A stretch of DNA of 64,000 nucleotides from Bacillota bacterium (GTDB taxonomy: Bacteria; Bacillota; Bacilli; Paenibacillales; Paenibacillaceae), in contig JAEWPC010000007.1 of the NCBI GenBank assembly GCA_023460795.1, forward strand, positions 1 through 64,000. Reading direction: 5' to 3'. Positions 34,854 through 43,184 of the stretch are shown one piece after another (position 1 is the first letter of the stretch; every line of letters starts with the position of its first letter). The notes beneath the pieces were generated by a model. It saw only the letters and a program-made list of their open reading frames with translations. It ran no database searches and was not told the origin of the DNA. The translations under genes and the position numbers were made by a program.

Positions 34854-35609
34854 ATGAGCAGAACACCGATTATCGCAGGCAACTGGAAAATGTTCAAAAC
34901 CGTCTCCGAAGCGACTTCTTTCGTCGCCGAAGTGAAAGGCAAAGCGGAAGTAGCCGGCGTGGAGAGCGTTATCTGCGCTCCGTTCACGGCATTGCCTGCG
35001 CTTGTAGAAGCGGTTAAAGGAACGAGCATCAAGATCGGCGCGCAAAACCTGCACTGGGAAGACAACGGCGCGTTCACGGGCGAGATCAGCGGCGTCATGC
35101 TGAAGGATCTCGGCGTGCACTACGTGATCATCGGTCACTCGGAGCGCCGCCAGTATTTCGCGGAGACGGACGAGACCGTTAACAAGAAAGCTCACGCGGC
35201 ATTCAAGCACGGGATTACTCCGATTATCTGCGTAGGCGAGAAGCTCGAAGAGCGCGAAGCCGGCCAGACGAAAGAAGTGTGCCGCGTGCAGACGGAAGGC
35301 GCACTTGTCGGCTTATCCGCCGAACAAGTTGCCGCTTCGGTTATCGCTTACGAGCCGATCTGGGCAATCGGAACGGGCAAATCTTCGACTGCGGACGACG
35401 CGAACGAAGTAACGGCTTATATCCGCCAAGTTATCGCGGGATTGTACGGCGCCGAAGTAGCGGCGAAAGTCCGCATCCAATACGGCGGCAGCGTTAAGCC
35501 GAACACGGTAGCGGAATACATGAGCAAATCCGATATCGACGGCGCCCTCGTGGGCGGCGCGAGCCTTGAGCCTGCGTCCTATGTGGCGCTTGTCGAAGGA
35601 GCGAAGTGA
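34854..35609 (+). CDS. tpiA: Triosephosphate isomerase
   Basis: TIM barrel that interconverts dihydroxyacetone phosphate and glyceraldehyde-3-phosphate. The 251 residues contain GNWKMFK at 9-15, the catalytic His in VIIGHSERR, and the catalytic Glu in AYEPIWAIGTGKSS (near 165), then YGGSVKPNT. TAGGAG lies 9 nt before the ATG. Followed immediately by gpmI. Confidence 0.97.
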   Translation: MSRTPIIAGNWKMFKTVSEATSFVAEVKGKAEVAGVESVICAPFTALPALVEAVKGTSIKIGAQNLHWEDNGAFTGEISGVMLKDLGVHYVIIGHSERRQYFAETDETVNKKAHAAFKHGITPIICVGEKLEEREAGQTKEVCRVQTEGALVGLSAEQVAASVIAYEPIWAIGTGKSSTADDANEVTAYIRQVIAGLYGAEVAAKVRIQYGGSVKPNTVAEYMSKSDIDGALVGGASLEPASYVALVEGAK

Positions 35610-35610
35610 G

Positions 35611-37143
35611 ATGGCAGCCCCTAAACCTGTAGCGCTTATTATTCTCGACGGCTTCGGACTTCGCAAGGAGACGCACGGCAACGCCGTCGCCCAAGCGAAC
35701 AAGCCGAATTACGACCGCTATTGGAATACTTATCCACACACGACGCTTACCGCATGCGGCGAAGCCGTCGGTCTGCCGGAAGGACAGATGGGCAACTCCG
35801 AGGTTGGCCACCTGAACATCGGCGCGGGACGTATCGTGTATCAAGACTTGACGCGGATTACGAAATCGATTCGCGACCAGGATTTCTACGAGAACGAGAC
35901 GTTGCTTGGCGCGGTGCGTCACGCGAAGACGAACGGAAAAAAGCTTCACCTGTACGGCTTGCTTTCGAACGGCGGCGTTCATAGCCATATCGACCATCTG
36001 TTCGCGCTGCTTGATCTGGCGAAGAAGGAAGAGCTGAGCGAAGTATACATTCACGCGTTCCTCGACGGACGCGACGTTGCTCCGGACAGCGGCGTCGGCT
36101 TCGTGCAGCAGCTGCAGGACAAGATCAAAGAAGTCGGCGTCGGTACGCTGGCTACGGTGCAAGGCCGCTACTACGCGATGGATCGCGACAAGCGCTGGGA
36201 TCGCGTAGAGAAATCCTACCGCGCCATGGTTTACGGCGAAGGTCCTACGGCGACCGACGCGGTAGCCGCGGTGAAGGAATCTTACGCGAACAACGTGTAC
36301 GACGAGTTCTTCGTGCCGACAGTAATCGTGGGCGCGGACGGCAAGCCGAATGCGCTGGTAGAGTCCGAGGACGCGGTGATCTTCTTCAACTTCCGTCCCG
36401 ACCGCGCCATTCAGCTGTCGCAAGTATTCACGAACGAAGATTTCCGTGGTTTCGATCGCGGTCCTGGCGCTCCTAGCAAGCTGTACTTCGTCTGCATGAC
36501 GCTGTTCGCAGAGACGATCGGCGGGCTCGTCGCGTACAAGCCGAAAGAGCTCGACAATACGCTCGGCGAAGTGCTTGTCCAACAAGGCAAGAAGCAATTG
36601 CGCATTGCCGAGACGGAGAAGTATCCGCACGTTACGTTCTTCTTCAGCGGCGGACGCGATCATGTACTGGACGGCGAGACTCGTATTCTGATCAACTCGC
36701 CTAAAGTCGCGACGTACGACCTTCAACCGGAAATGAGCGCGTACGAGGTTGCCGAAGCGGCGGTCAAGGAGATCGAAGCGGATAATCACGACGCTATCAT
36801 CCTTAACTTCGCCAACGTCGACATGGTCGGCCACTCCGGCATGCTCGAGCCGACGATCAAGGCGGTCGAAGCGACGGACGAATGCCTCGGCAAAGTCGTC
36901 GACGCGGTCATCGCCAAAGGCGGCGTAGCGGTTATTATCGCGGATCACGGCAACGGCGACATGGTCATCGACGACGATGGCCGTCCTTTCACGGCGCATA
37001 CGACGAACCCTGTTCCGTGCATCGTGACGCAAGCCGGCAACAACCTTCGCGAAGGCGGCATCCTGGCCGACGTCGCTCCGACGTTGCTGAAGCTGATGCA
37101 GCTGCCTCAACCGAAGGAAATGACCGGCAAGTCGCTGGTTTAA
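35611..37143 (+). CDS. gpmI: 2,3-Bisphosphoglycerate-independent phosphoglycerate mutase
   Basis: Manganese enzyme that converts 3- to 2-phosphoglycerate. The 510 residues show LIILDGFGLR (metal Asp) near 10, the nucleophile Ser near 62 in MGNSEVGHLNIG, FLDGRDV near 150, NFRPDRA near 260 and ADHGN near 440. ATG 35611 follows the tpiA stop by one base, with AAGGAG at 35596-35601. A 224-bp gap with RNA hairpins separates it from eno. Confidence 0.97.
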   Translation: MAAPKPVALIILDGFGLRKETHGNAVAQANKPNYDRYWNTYPHTTLTACGEAVGLPEGQMGNSEVGHLNIGAGRIVYQDLTRITKSIRDQDFYENETLLGAVRHAKTNGKKLHLYGLLSNGGVHSHIDHLFALLDLAKKEELSEVYIHAFLDGRDVAPDSGVGFVQQLQDKIKEVGVGTLATVQGRYYAMDRDKRWDRVEKSYRAMVYGEGPTATDAVAAVKESYANNVYDEFFVPTVIVGADGKPNALVESEDAVIFFNFRPDRAIQLSQVFTNEDFRGFDRGPGAPSKLYFVCMTLFAETIGGLVAYKPKELDNTLGEVLVQQGKKQLRIAETEKYPHVTFFFSGGRDHVLDGETRILINSPKVATYDLQPEMSAYEVAEAAVKEIEADNHDAIILNFANVDMVGHSGMLEPTIKAVEATDECLGKVVDAVIAKGGVAVIIADHGNGDMVIDDDGRPFTAHTTNPVPCIVTQAGNNLREGGILADVAPTLLKLMQLPQPKEMTGKSLV

Positions 37144-37198
37144 CGAGTTGCGTTAGTCAGGCGTCCAAAGTCAAAAACTCTCTCCAGCCGCTGTCCTC

Positions 37199-37237
37199 GT
37201 CCCTTAGCTTGATTGACTATTAAGGTGGCTAAGGGAC
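37199..37237 (+). other. Hairpin in the gpmI-eno gap
   Basis: A perfect 10-bp stem, GTCCCTTAGC/GCTAAGGGAC, with a 20-nt loop and no T run. It precedes the alternative hairpins at 37297-37338. Confidence 0.6.
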
Positions 37238-37296
37238 TCCGAAGGCGGACGTTGCACTCTTCCGAGAGCTTTTGCTTCTCCCGCCTTTAAAGCAAC

Positions 37297-37345
37297 TCGA
37301 CCGACTCGTTGCAAGCTCGGTCGCAACGTCGACCGACTATTTTTA
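37297..37345 (+). promoter_or_regulatory. Possible attenuator: mutually exclusive hairpins before eno
   Basis: TCGACCGACT occurs at 37297 and again at 37329. The intervening TCGGTCG (37317-37323) can pair with CGACCGA on either side. The downstream pairing ends just before CTATTTTTATT, like a weak terminator; the upstream pairing would prevent it. A third option, CGTTGC (37307) with GCAACG (37323), also exists. The start of eno lies 30 nt further. Confidence 0.5.
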
Positions 37346-37367
37346 TTAAATAAAAGGAGTGTTCTCA

Positions 37368-38660
37368 ATGACGATCATTACTGACGTTTACGCACGCGAA
37401 GTCCTCGACTCCCGCGGCAACCCGACTGTCGAAGTAGAAGTACGCCTCGAATCCGGAGCGCTTGGCCGCTCTATCGTTCCATCCGGTGCATCCACCGGTG
37501 CTTACGAAGCTGTTGAGCTTCGCGACAACGACAAAGGCCGTTACCTGGGCAAAGGCGTTCTGAAAGCGGTAGAGAACGTGAACTCCATCATCGCTCCTGA
37601 AATCATCGGTTACGACGCGCTTGACCAAGTCGAAATCGACAACAAAATGATCGCGCTCGACGGCACGCCGAACAAAGCGAAGCTGGGCGCTAACGCGATC
37701 CTCGCGGTATCCATCGCGGTAGCTCGCGCTGCCGCGGAAGCTCTCGACGTACCTTTGTACCAATACCTGGGCGGCTTCAACTCCAAGAAACTGCCGGTTC
37801 CGATGATGAACATCATCAACGGCGGCGCTCACGCGGACAACAACGTCGACGTTCAAGAATTCATGGTTCTTCCTGTCGGCGCTCCTACGTTCGCAGAAGC
37901 TCTTCGCACGGGCGCGGAAATTTTCCACGCCTTGAAATCCGTACTTAAAGCTAAAGGCCTGAACACGGCTGTCGGCGACGAAGGCGGCTTCGCTCCTAAC
38001 TTCGGTTCGAACGAAGAAGCTCTCTCCACGATCCTGGAAGCCATCGAAAAAGCCGGCTACAAGCCAGGCGTCGACGTATTCCTCGGCATGGACGTTGCTT
38101 CCACCGAGTTCTTCAAAGACGGCAAATACCACCTCGAAGGCGAAGGTAAATCCTACACGCCTGCAGAGTTCGTCGACCTGCTCGCTAGCTGGGTAGACAA
38201 ATATCCGATCATCACGATCGAAGACGGCTGCTCCGAAGACGACTGGGAAGGTTGGAAGCTGCTTACCGACAAGCTCGGCGGCCAAATCCAGCTCGTCGGC
38301 GACGACCTGTTCGTAACGAACACCGAGCGTCTGTCTGACGGTATCGAGAAAGGCGTCGGCAACTCCATCCTCGTTAAAGTCAACCAAATCGGTTCCTTGA
38401 CCGAAACGTTCGACGCGATCGAGATGGCTCAACGCGCTGGTTACACGGCGGTTATCTCCCACCGCTCCGGCGAATCCGAAGACAGCACGATCGCCGACAT
38501 CGCGGTTGCTACGAACGCTGGTCAGATCAAAACGGGCGCACCTTCCCGTTCCGACCGCGTCGCGAAGTACAACCAATTGCTCCGCATCGAGGACAAACTG
38601 GGCTCCACGGCGTCCTATGCGGGTAAAAAAGCGTTCTACAACCTCAAAAACTTCAAGTAA
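37368..38660 (+). CDS. eno: Enolase
   Basis: Converts 2-phosphoglycerate to phosphoenolpyruvate. The 430 residues have VLDSRGNPTVEVEV at the N-terminus, the GDEGGFAPNF region near 205, and the C-terminal signature ILVKVNQIGSLTET with SHRSGESEDSTIAD. AAAAGGAG at 37352-37359 supports ATG 37368. Codon use is like that of gapA. A strong terminator follows. Last gene of the glycolytic operon. Confidence 0.98.
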   Translation: MTIITDVYAREVLDSRGNPTVEVEVRLESGALGRSIVPSGASTGAYEAVELRDNDKGRYLGKGVLKAVENVNSIIAPEIIGYDALDQVEIDNKMIALDGTPNKAKLGANAILAVSIAVARAAAEALDVPLYQYLGGFNSKKLPVPMMNIINGGAHADNNVDVQEFMVLPVGAPTFAEALRTGAEIFHALKSVLKAKGLNTAVGDEGGFAPNFGSNEEALSTILEAIEKAGYKPGVDVFLGMDVASTEFFKDGKYHLEGEGKSYTPAEFVDLLASWVDKYPIITIEDGCSEDDWEGWKLLTDKLGGQIQLVGDDLFVTNTERLSDGIEKGVGNSILVKVNQIGSLTETFDAIEMAQRAGYTAVISHRSGESEDSTIADIAVATNAGQIKTGAPSRSDRVAKYNQLLRIEDKLGSTASYAGKKAFYNLKNFK

Positions 38661-38680
38661 TCGGTAAAACCTACAAAAGT

Positions 38681-38724
38681 AAAGGACCAGGCTGCTGCGA
38701 TCATCGCACGGCTTGGTCCTTTTT
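38681..38724. terminator. Bidirectional terminator between eno and the GntR gene
   Basis: AAAGGACCA pairs with TGGTCCTTT, with an inner GC-rich loop. TTTTTATTATTTT follows on the plus strand; the other strand also has a T-rich flank (TTACTTTTGT), so it may serve the convergent GntR gene. Confidence 0.88.
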
Positions 38725-38730
38725 ATTATT

Positions 38731-39450
38731 TTACGGCAGCGCCTCGCGGAGCACTTGCTCGACTTTGCTAAGATGGTCGGCGATCAGCGCCGCGGCGCGC
38801 TGCTTATCGCGATTGTCGATTGCTTCGAAGATCAACCGATGCTCGGCTAGCAGGCGGGCGGCCGTCGCCTTCTCGCCGTAGAACCAAAGCTCGCGCGTCT
38901 GGCGAATGGAACCCGAGAACCGGTGGGAGAGAGATTCCATCAGTTGCGCGAGCAACGAATTTCCGGACGCGGCCGCAATGGCCATGTGGAAGTCCGTATC
39001 CGCTTGTTCGCCCGCCAAAGTATTGCCCTGCTCAAGGCCCGACTCCATTGTCGCGAGCAAGGCGCGAAGCTTGTCGATGTCGGCGGGCGTTCGACGCTCC
39101 GCCGCAAGCGAGGCGGCTCCGATCTCTATCGTTCGCCGTACCTCGAGCAGTTCGATCAACGATTCGGCGTCCTGGAACAGCGAATTCCCGCCGTTACTCT
39201 TGCCGGATTCGTCCGGCAGATCGGTGCGGACGAACGTTCCGCCGCCGTGCCGGACGTCCAGCCAGCCCATCGCCTTCAGCGCGCTCGCCGCCTCGCGTAT
39301 CGTCGAGCGGCCGACGCCGTAAACTTCGGCCAGCTCCACGACGGAGGGAAGCCGCTGGCCCGGCTGCCATTCGCCTTCCCGTATGCGGCGAAGGACGTCC
39401 TCCGCGACCAGTTCGTGTCCTTTGGGTGTTTCGATCTTCATATGACGCAT
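38731..39450 (-). CDS. FadR/GntR-family transcriptional regulator
   Basis: A 239-residue protein with an N-terminal winged helix (LPSVVELAEVYGVGRSTIREAASALKAMGWL, near 33-65) and a C-terminal all-helical FCD ligand domain (ESLIELLEVRRTIEIGAASLAAERRTP onward, with His/Asp metal ligands in TDFHMAIAAASGN). This subgroup includes regulators of lactate, gluconate and fatty-acid use. Start 39450 is preferred over 39453, as GGAGG is 7 nt away. It is divergent from murR; the target is unknown. Confidence 0.87.
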   Translation of the reverse strand: MRHMKIETPKGHELVAEDVLRRIREGEWQPGQRLPSVVELAEVYGVGRSTIREAASALKAMGWLDVRHGGGTFVRTDLPDESGKSNGGNSLFQDAESLIELLEVRRTIEIGAASLAAERRTPADIDKLRALLATMESGLEQGNTLAGEQADTDFHMAIAAASGNSLLAQLMESLSHRFSGSIRQTRELWFYGEKATAARLLAEHRLIFEAIDNRDKQRAAALIADHLSKVEQVLREALP

Positions 39451-39654
39451 CATCCAGCCTCCGACAAGTCGTGTATCCCGCTATCTCATATCTATACAAT
39501 ACTATAAAAGTAACCTATAATGAACCCGAAGTCATCAGATGACCTGACTACGTCGTGGCACCTCAGGAATGACTTGTTTTTTCATACCTGTACGCTTAAT
39601 ATGAAAATAAATTTCAATATCGTGATTATATTAATAAGATAAGTAGGGGCGAAT

Positions 39655-40518
39655 ATGGCGATACACGATAATATTCTGATTAAGATGCGGGACATGAAGG
39701 AAAGTTTGACGCCCGTCGAGAAACTGGTGTCCGAATATATCCTTGCCAACCTGGACGAAATCCCGCATCTGTCGATTAAGCAGCTCGCCCAATTGAGCAA
39801 GACGAGCGACGCATCCGTGCTGCGCTTCTGCAAGACGATGGGGTTCAGCGGGTATCGCAGCTTCATCGTCAGCATCTCGGCGTCTATCGGCTCGATGGAA
39901 GACGAGCAGAAGGATCAATATACGGATATCCAGCCCGGAGACGACTTGACGACGATAATCGCGAATATATCCCGCAACAATATGAAATCGATCGAGGATA
40001 CGCTAAGCGTACTAGACCGCGGAGAGGTCGCCCGCGCCGTGAACGCGCTGCAGGCGAGCAACCGGATCGTCTTCTTCGGAGTCGGAGCTTCCGGTTTGGT
40101 ATGCAAGGACGGAGAACAGAAGTTTTCCCGTATCAACAAGATGTGCCATGCCTATGTCGACGGACACAGCCAGCTAACGGCCGCTACGCTGCTCGGCAAA
40201 GGAGACGTGGCCATCTTTATCTCGAACTCCGGGAATACGTCGGAAATTCTCGAAGCCTTGGATATCGTCAAGAAGAACGGCGCCCAGATTATCGCGATCA
40301 CCAAGTACAATAAGAGCGAGCTGGCGGATAAGTCGAATATCGTGCTGTACATTTCGACGCCGGAGCTGACGATCCGCAGCGGGGCAATGGGATCGCGGAT
40401 CGCGATGCTGAACGTAATCGATATTCTGTTCGCCGGCGTTGCGAGCGCGGAATACCAGAACGTGAAGAAATATTTATCGAAGACGCATAACATCCTGTCC
40501 AGCAAGCACCGCAAATAG
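39655..40518 (+). CDS. MurR/RpiR-family transcriptional regulator
   Basis: A 287-residue protein with an N-terminal HTH_6 domain (LSIKQLAQLSKTSDASVLRFCKTMGFSGYR, near 40-69) and a C-terminal SIS sugar-phosphate domain (VGASGLVCKDGEQKF, IFISNSGNTSEILEAL). In Bacillus and E. coli, MurR represses N-acetylmuramic acid use and responds to MurNAc-6-P. Here it leads nagZ and a kinase gene, so the same kind of signal is likely. AGGGG precedes the ATG. Confidence 0.88.
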   Translation: MAIHDNILIKMRDMKESLTPVEKLVSEYILANLDEIPHLSIKQLAQLSKTSDASVLRFCKTMGFSGYRSFIVSISASIGSMEDEQKDQYTDIQPGDDLTTIIANISRNNMKSIEDTLSVLDRGEVARAVNALQASNRIVFFGVGASGLVCKDGEQKFSRINKMCHAYVDGHSQLTAATLLGKGDVAIFISNSGNTSEILEALDIVKKNGAQIIAITKYNKSELADKSNIVLYISTPELTIRSGAMGSRIAMLNVIDILFAGVASAEYQNVKKYLSKTHNILSSKHRK

Positions 40519-40545
40519 TCGTCTCTGAAAGATGAGGTTGCGTGC

Positions 40546-42120
40546 ATGAACGATATGACCTTGAAAGAGAAGATCGGCCAGCTGATCTTCACCGGATTCC
40601 CCTCGTCGTTCATCAGCGGCGAGATGAAGCGACTTATCTCCGATTATAAGATCGGCAACGTCATTCTGTTCGAACGTAACGTCGAGAACGCCGCGCAGCT
40701 CCGGTCGTTATGCGCCGAGCTTCAGAAGGATATCAAGGGCTGGACAGGACTTCCGGCCTTGATAGCCATCGACCAGGAGGGCGGACGCGTCGTCCGTCTG
40801 CCCGCGGATGCCACGAACGTGCCGGGGGCGATGGCGATCGCTTCGACCGGGAAGCCGGAGCACGCTTATGCCGCGGGTCGTCTAGCGGCTCTCGAATTGC
40901 GCGCGCTGGGCATTAACTTCAATCTGGCGCCGGTGCTGGATATCAACAACAACCCGCGTAACCCGGTCATCAACGTGCGCTCGTACGGGGATACGGCCGA
41001 AGTCGTCGAGAAGTTCGGCGTTCAGATGATGAAAGGATTGAAAGCCGGCGGCGTGCTGGCATGCGTCAAGCATTTTCCGGGACACGGGGACACCGAAGTC
41101 GACTCTCATATCGGATTGCCGTCTATCGCCAAATCGCTGGCGGAGCTGGAGCAGCTAGAGCTTAGACCGTTCCGGAAGGCGGTCGCCCAAGGGGCTGAAA
41201 GCGTGATGACGTCGCATATTCTGTTCCCGATGCTCGAGCCCGAGCCGGTTCCGGCGACGATGTCGCGTAAGGTTATTACGGGCTTGCTCAAAGAACGGCT
41301 GGGATTCAAAGGATTGGTCGTCACCGACTGCTTGGAGATGGACGCCATCCGCAAGCATTACGGCACGGCCCGGGGAGCGGTCGGCGCGTTGAAAGCCGGC
41401 GTGCACATGCTGCTCATCAGCCATACGCCGGAGCTCGTGATCGAGGCCGTGAAGGCGATCGAGGCGGCCGTGCGATCGGGAGAGCTGCCTATGGAGGCGA
41501 TCGACGAAGCGGTAGCCCGTATTCTTGCGTGCAAGAGTAAATACGGAGCTTCGACCGGTTCGCAACAGATGCTGGACGAAGTCGGCTGCGAGACTCATCG
41601 GCGCGCGGCATCGTCGATGAGCAAAGGTAGCATCTGTCTCGTCCGCGGGAAGCTTGAACCGATCCAAGCGGGGGGTTCGGGCACGATGTTCATCGGCGCA
41701 GCGCCGTATCGCGCGGATTTGGCGTCGAGCGCGACGAGCAAGGGAGTCGGATTCGCGGAGGCGATGGGTACCGCGTTCGCGGCAGCGCACGCAACGGTGT
41801 CGAGCAATCCCGGCGAAACGGAATGGAAGTCGGTAGTGGAACGGGCCAAGCCTTATGAGCGCGTCGTTATTGGTCTGTACAATGCGGTCGACAATCCGGG
41901 CCAGCTCGCGCTCGCGAACCAGCTCGTCAAGAACGGGCATAGGGTTACCGCGATCGCGCTAGGCAAGCCATATGACTTAGAACGTCTTGAAGGAGACGTC
42001 ACGTGCTTGGCCGCGTTCGAATACACGGGTCTGGCGCTATCCTCCCTAAACGCGATTCTTAGCGGTGCAGCCGAAGCTAACGGAAAGATCAGCCTAACGA
42101 AGTTCGGATCGCTCGGATAA
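40546..42120 (+). CDS. nagZ: Beta-N-acetylhexosaminidase (GH3, NagZ type)
   Basis: Hydrolyses GlcNAc from muropeptides or chitooligosaccharides. The 524 residues carry the GH3 motifs IAIDQEGGRVVRLP near 64, KHFPGHGDTEVDSHIGLP near 166 (the His-Asp pair proposed as acid/base), and LVVTDCLEMDA near 259 (the nucleophile Asp). The extra ~170 C-terminal residues, with GETEWKSV and TCLAAFEYTG, resemble the second domain of Bacillus NagZ. No clear signal peptide, so it may act inside the cell. Co-directional with murR and the kinase. Confidence 0.9.
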   Translation: MNDMTLKEKIGQLIFTGFPSSFISGEMKRLISDYKIGNVILFERNVENAAQLRSLCAELQKDIKGWTGLPALIAIDQEGGRVVRLPADATNVPGAMAIASTGKPEHAYAAGRLAALELRALGINFNLAPVLDINNNPRNPVINVRSYGDTAEVVEKFGVQMMKGLKAGGVLACVKHFPGHGDTEVDSHIGLPSIAKSLAELEQLELRPFRKAVAQGAESVMTSHILFPMLEPEPVPATMSRKVITGLLKERLGFKGLVVTDCLEMDAIRKHYGTARGAVGALKAGVHMLLISHTPELVIEAVKAIEAAVRSGELPMEAIDEAVARILACKSKYGASTGSQQMLDEVGCETHRRAASSMSKGSICLVRGKLEPIQAGGSGTMFIGAAPYRADLASSATSKGVGFAEAMGTAFAAAHATVSSNPGETEWKSVVERAKPYERVVIGLYNAVDNPGQLALANQLVKNGHRVTAIALGKPYDLERLEGDVTCLAAFEYTGLALSSLNAILSGAAEANGKISLTKFGSLG

Positions 42121-42138
42121 GGAGGGGACGGTTGTCGG

Positions 42139-43050
42139 ATGGAATACGTAGTCGGCATGGACGGCGGGAGCACGAAAACCACGATCGTCATCGCGGATGA
42201 ACAGGGAAACATCGTCTATGCTTTCGCGTCGGGTGCGATGAATGTTAGCGGACAGGACGTTTCGAGCATTCGCCGCAGCTTCAAGGAAATATTCGAGACG
42301 ATCGATCGCGTCTGCGGAGGGCTGGGCAACTGCGTGCGTGTATGCATCGGCACGGCGGGAATCAGCAATCCCCCGGTCGTTCCGCGCTTGACGGAGCTTG
42401 TCCGAGGCTGCGGATTCGAAGGCGCCCTGTGCATCGTGGGCGATCAGGAGATCGCGCTGCGCGGCGCGCACGATGGAAGAAGCGGCATCATTCTGATCGC
42501 GGGCACGGGCTCGATCTGCTACGGCCGCGGCGATGACGGTGCGTCGCATCGCGCCGGAGGCTGCGGGTATTTGCTGGACGATGAAGGCAGCGGCTATAGC
42601 ATCGGGCGAGAGCTGCTGACCGCGGTCGCGAAGGCGAACGACGGACGTCTGCCTCCGACCGTGCTTACGTCGCTGGTCTACGAGCGTCTGCAGGCGGATT
42701 CGGTTGGCCAACTGATCGCGTTCGCCCACGACAAGAGTACGAACAAAGGGGATATCGCCGCGTTGGCGCCTCTGCACTCGGATGCTTGCGACGCCCTGGA
42801 TGCCGCCGCACTGGCGATCGCCCGCAAGAGCGCCGACTCGCTCTTCGAGCTGGTCGTTCCGGTAGCGGAGAAGCTGGGGATGCAGCGCGGTAATCTCGCC
42901 CTTGCCGGCAGCGTGCTGCTCCGTAACGCGCACGTACGGTCGGAGCTGATACGGATCGTTGGCGAGCATTATCCGGATATGATCGTGTATCCCGCCAAGA
43001 GGGAAGCCGCTTGGGGCGCCGTTAAGATCGCGCTGGAAGCGAAGAATTAG
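42139..43050 (+). CDS. murK: N-acetylglucosamine/N-acetylmuramate kinase (BadF-type ATPase)
   Basis: A 303-residue ASKHA-fold kinase: phosphate-1 motif VGMDGGSTKTTIVIADE at 5-21, phosphate-2 IILIAGTGSICYG near 118 and a DEGSGYSIG motif near 150. Proteins of this group phosphorylate GlcNAc and sometimes MurNAc (MurK in Clostridium). Location after murR and nagZ fits phosphorylation of sugars freed by NagZ. Substrate choice is not proven. GGAGGGG lies 11 nt before the ATG, and a good terminator follows. Confidence 0.83.
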   Translation: MEYVVGMDGGSTKTTIVIADEQGNIVYAFASGAMNVSGQDVSSIRRSFKEIFETIDRVCGGLGNCVRVCIGTAGISNPPVVPRLTELVRGCGFEGALCIVGDQEIALRGAHDGRSGIILIAGTGSICYGRGDDGASHRAGGCGYLLDDEGSGYSIGRELLTAVAKANDGRLPPTVLTSLVYERLQADSVGQLIAFAHDKSTNKGDIAALAPLHSDACDALDAAALAIARKSADSLFELVVPVAEKLGMQRGNLALAGSVLLRNAHVRSELIRIVGEHYPDMIVYPAKREAAWGAVKIALEAKN

Positions 43051-43059
43051 AGCATATAT

Positions 43060-43082
43060 AACGCCTTCGGGCGTTTTTTTTT
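43060..43082 (+). terminator. Terminator after the amino-sugar kinase gene
   Basis: AACGCC and GGCGTT flank a TTCG loop, followed by a long T run. Confidence 0.92.
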
Positions 43083-43184
43083 GTGCCGTTTGATAGAGGT
43101 TTTTGTCATAATGGGTTTGAGAGTCATTTGGGAGCGTGGCATGTTAAGTTGTCGGAAGCGGATAAAGCGGCAGGAGGAACATCG

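Noticed and set aside
33798..38576. Long minus-strand frames opposite pgk, tpiA, gpmI and eno (470, 538 and 403 residues)
   Set aside because: They mirror highly biased glycolytic codons and have no recognisable domains.
39194..39542. Short frames overlapping the GntR regulator on the plus strand
   Set aside because: They overlap a strong HTH-FCD coding region and have no motifs.
43083..43184. Extended N-terminus of the hybrid sensor kinase
   Set aside because: It begins at the end of the preceding terminator and lacks a ribosome site; GTG 43185 has AGGAGG 7 nt upstream.
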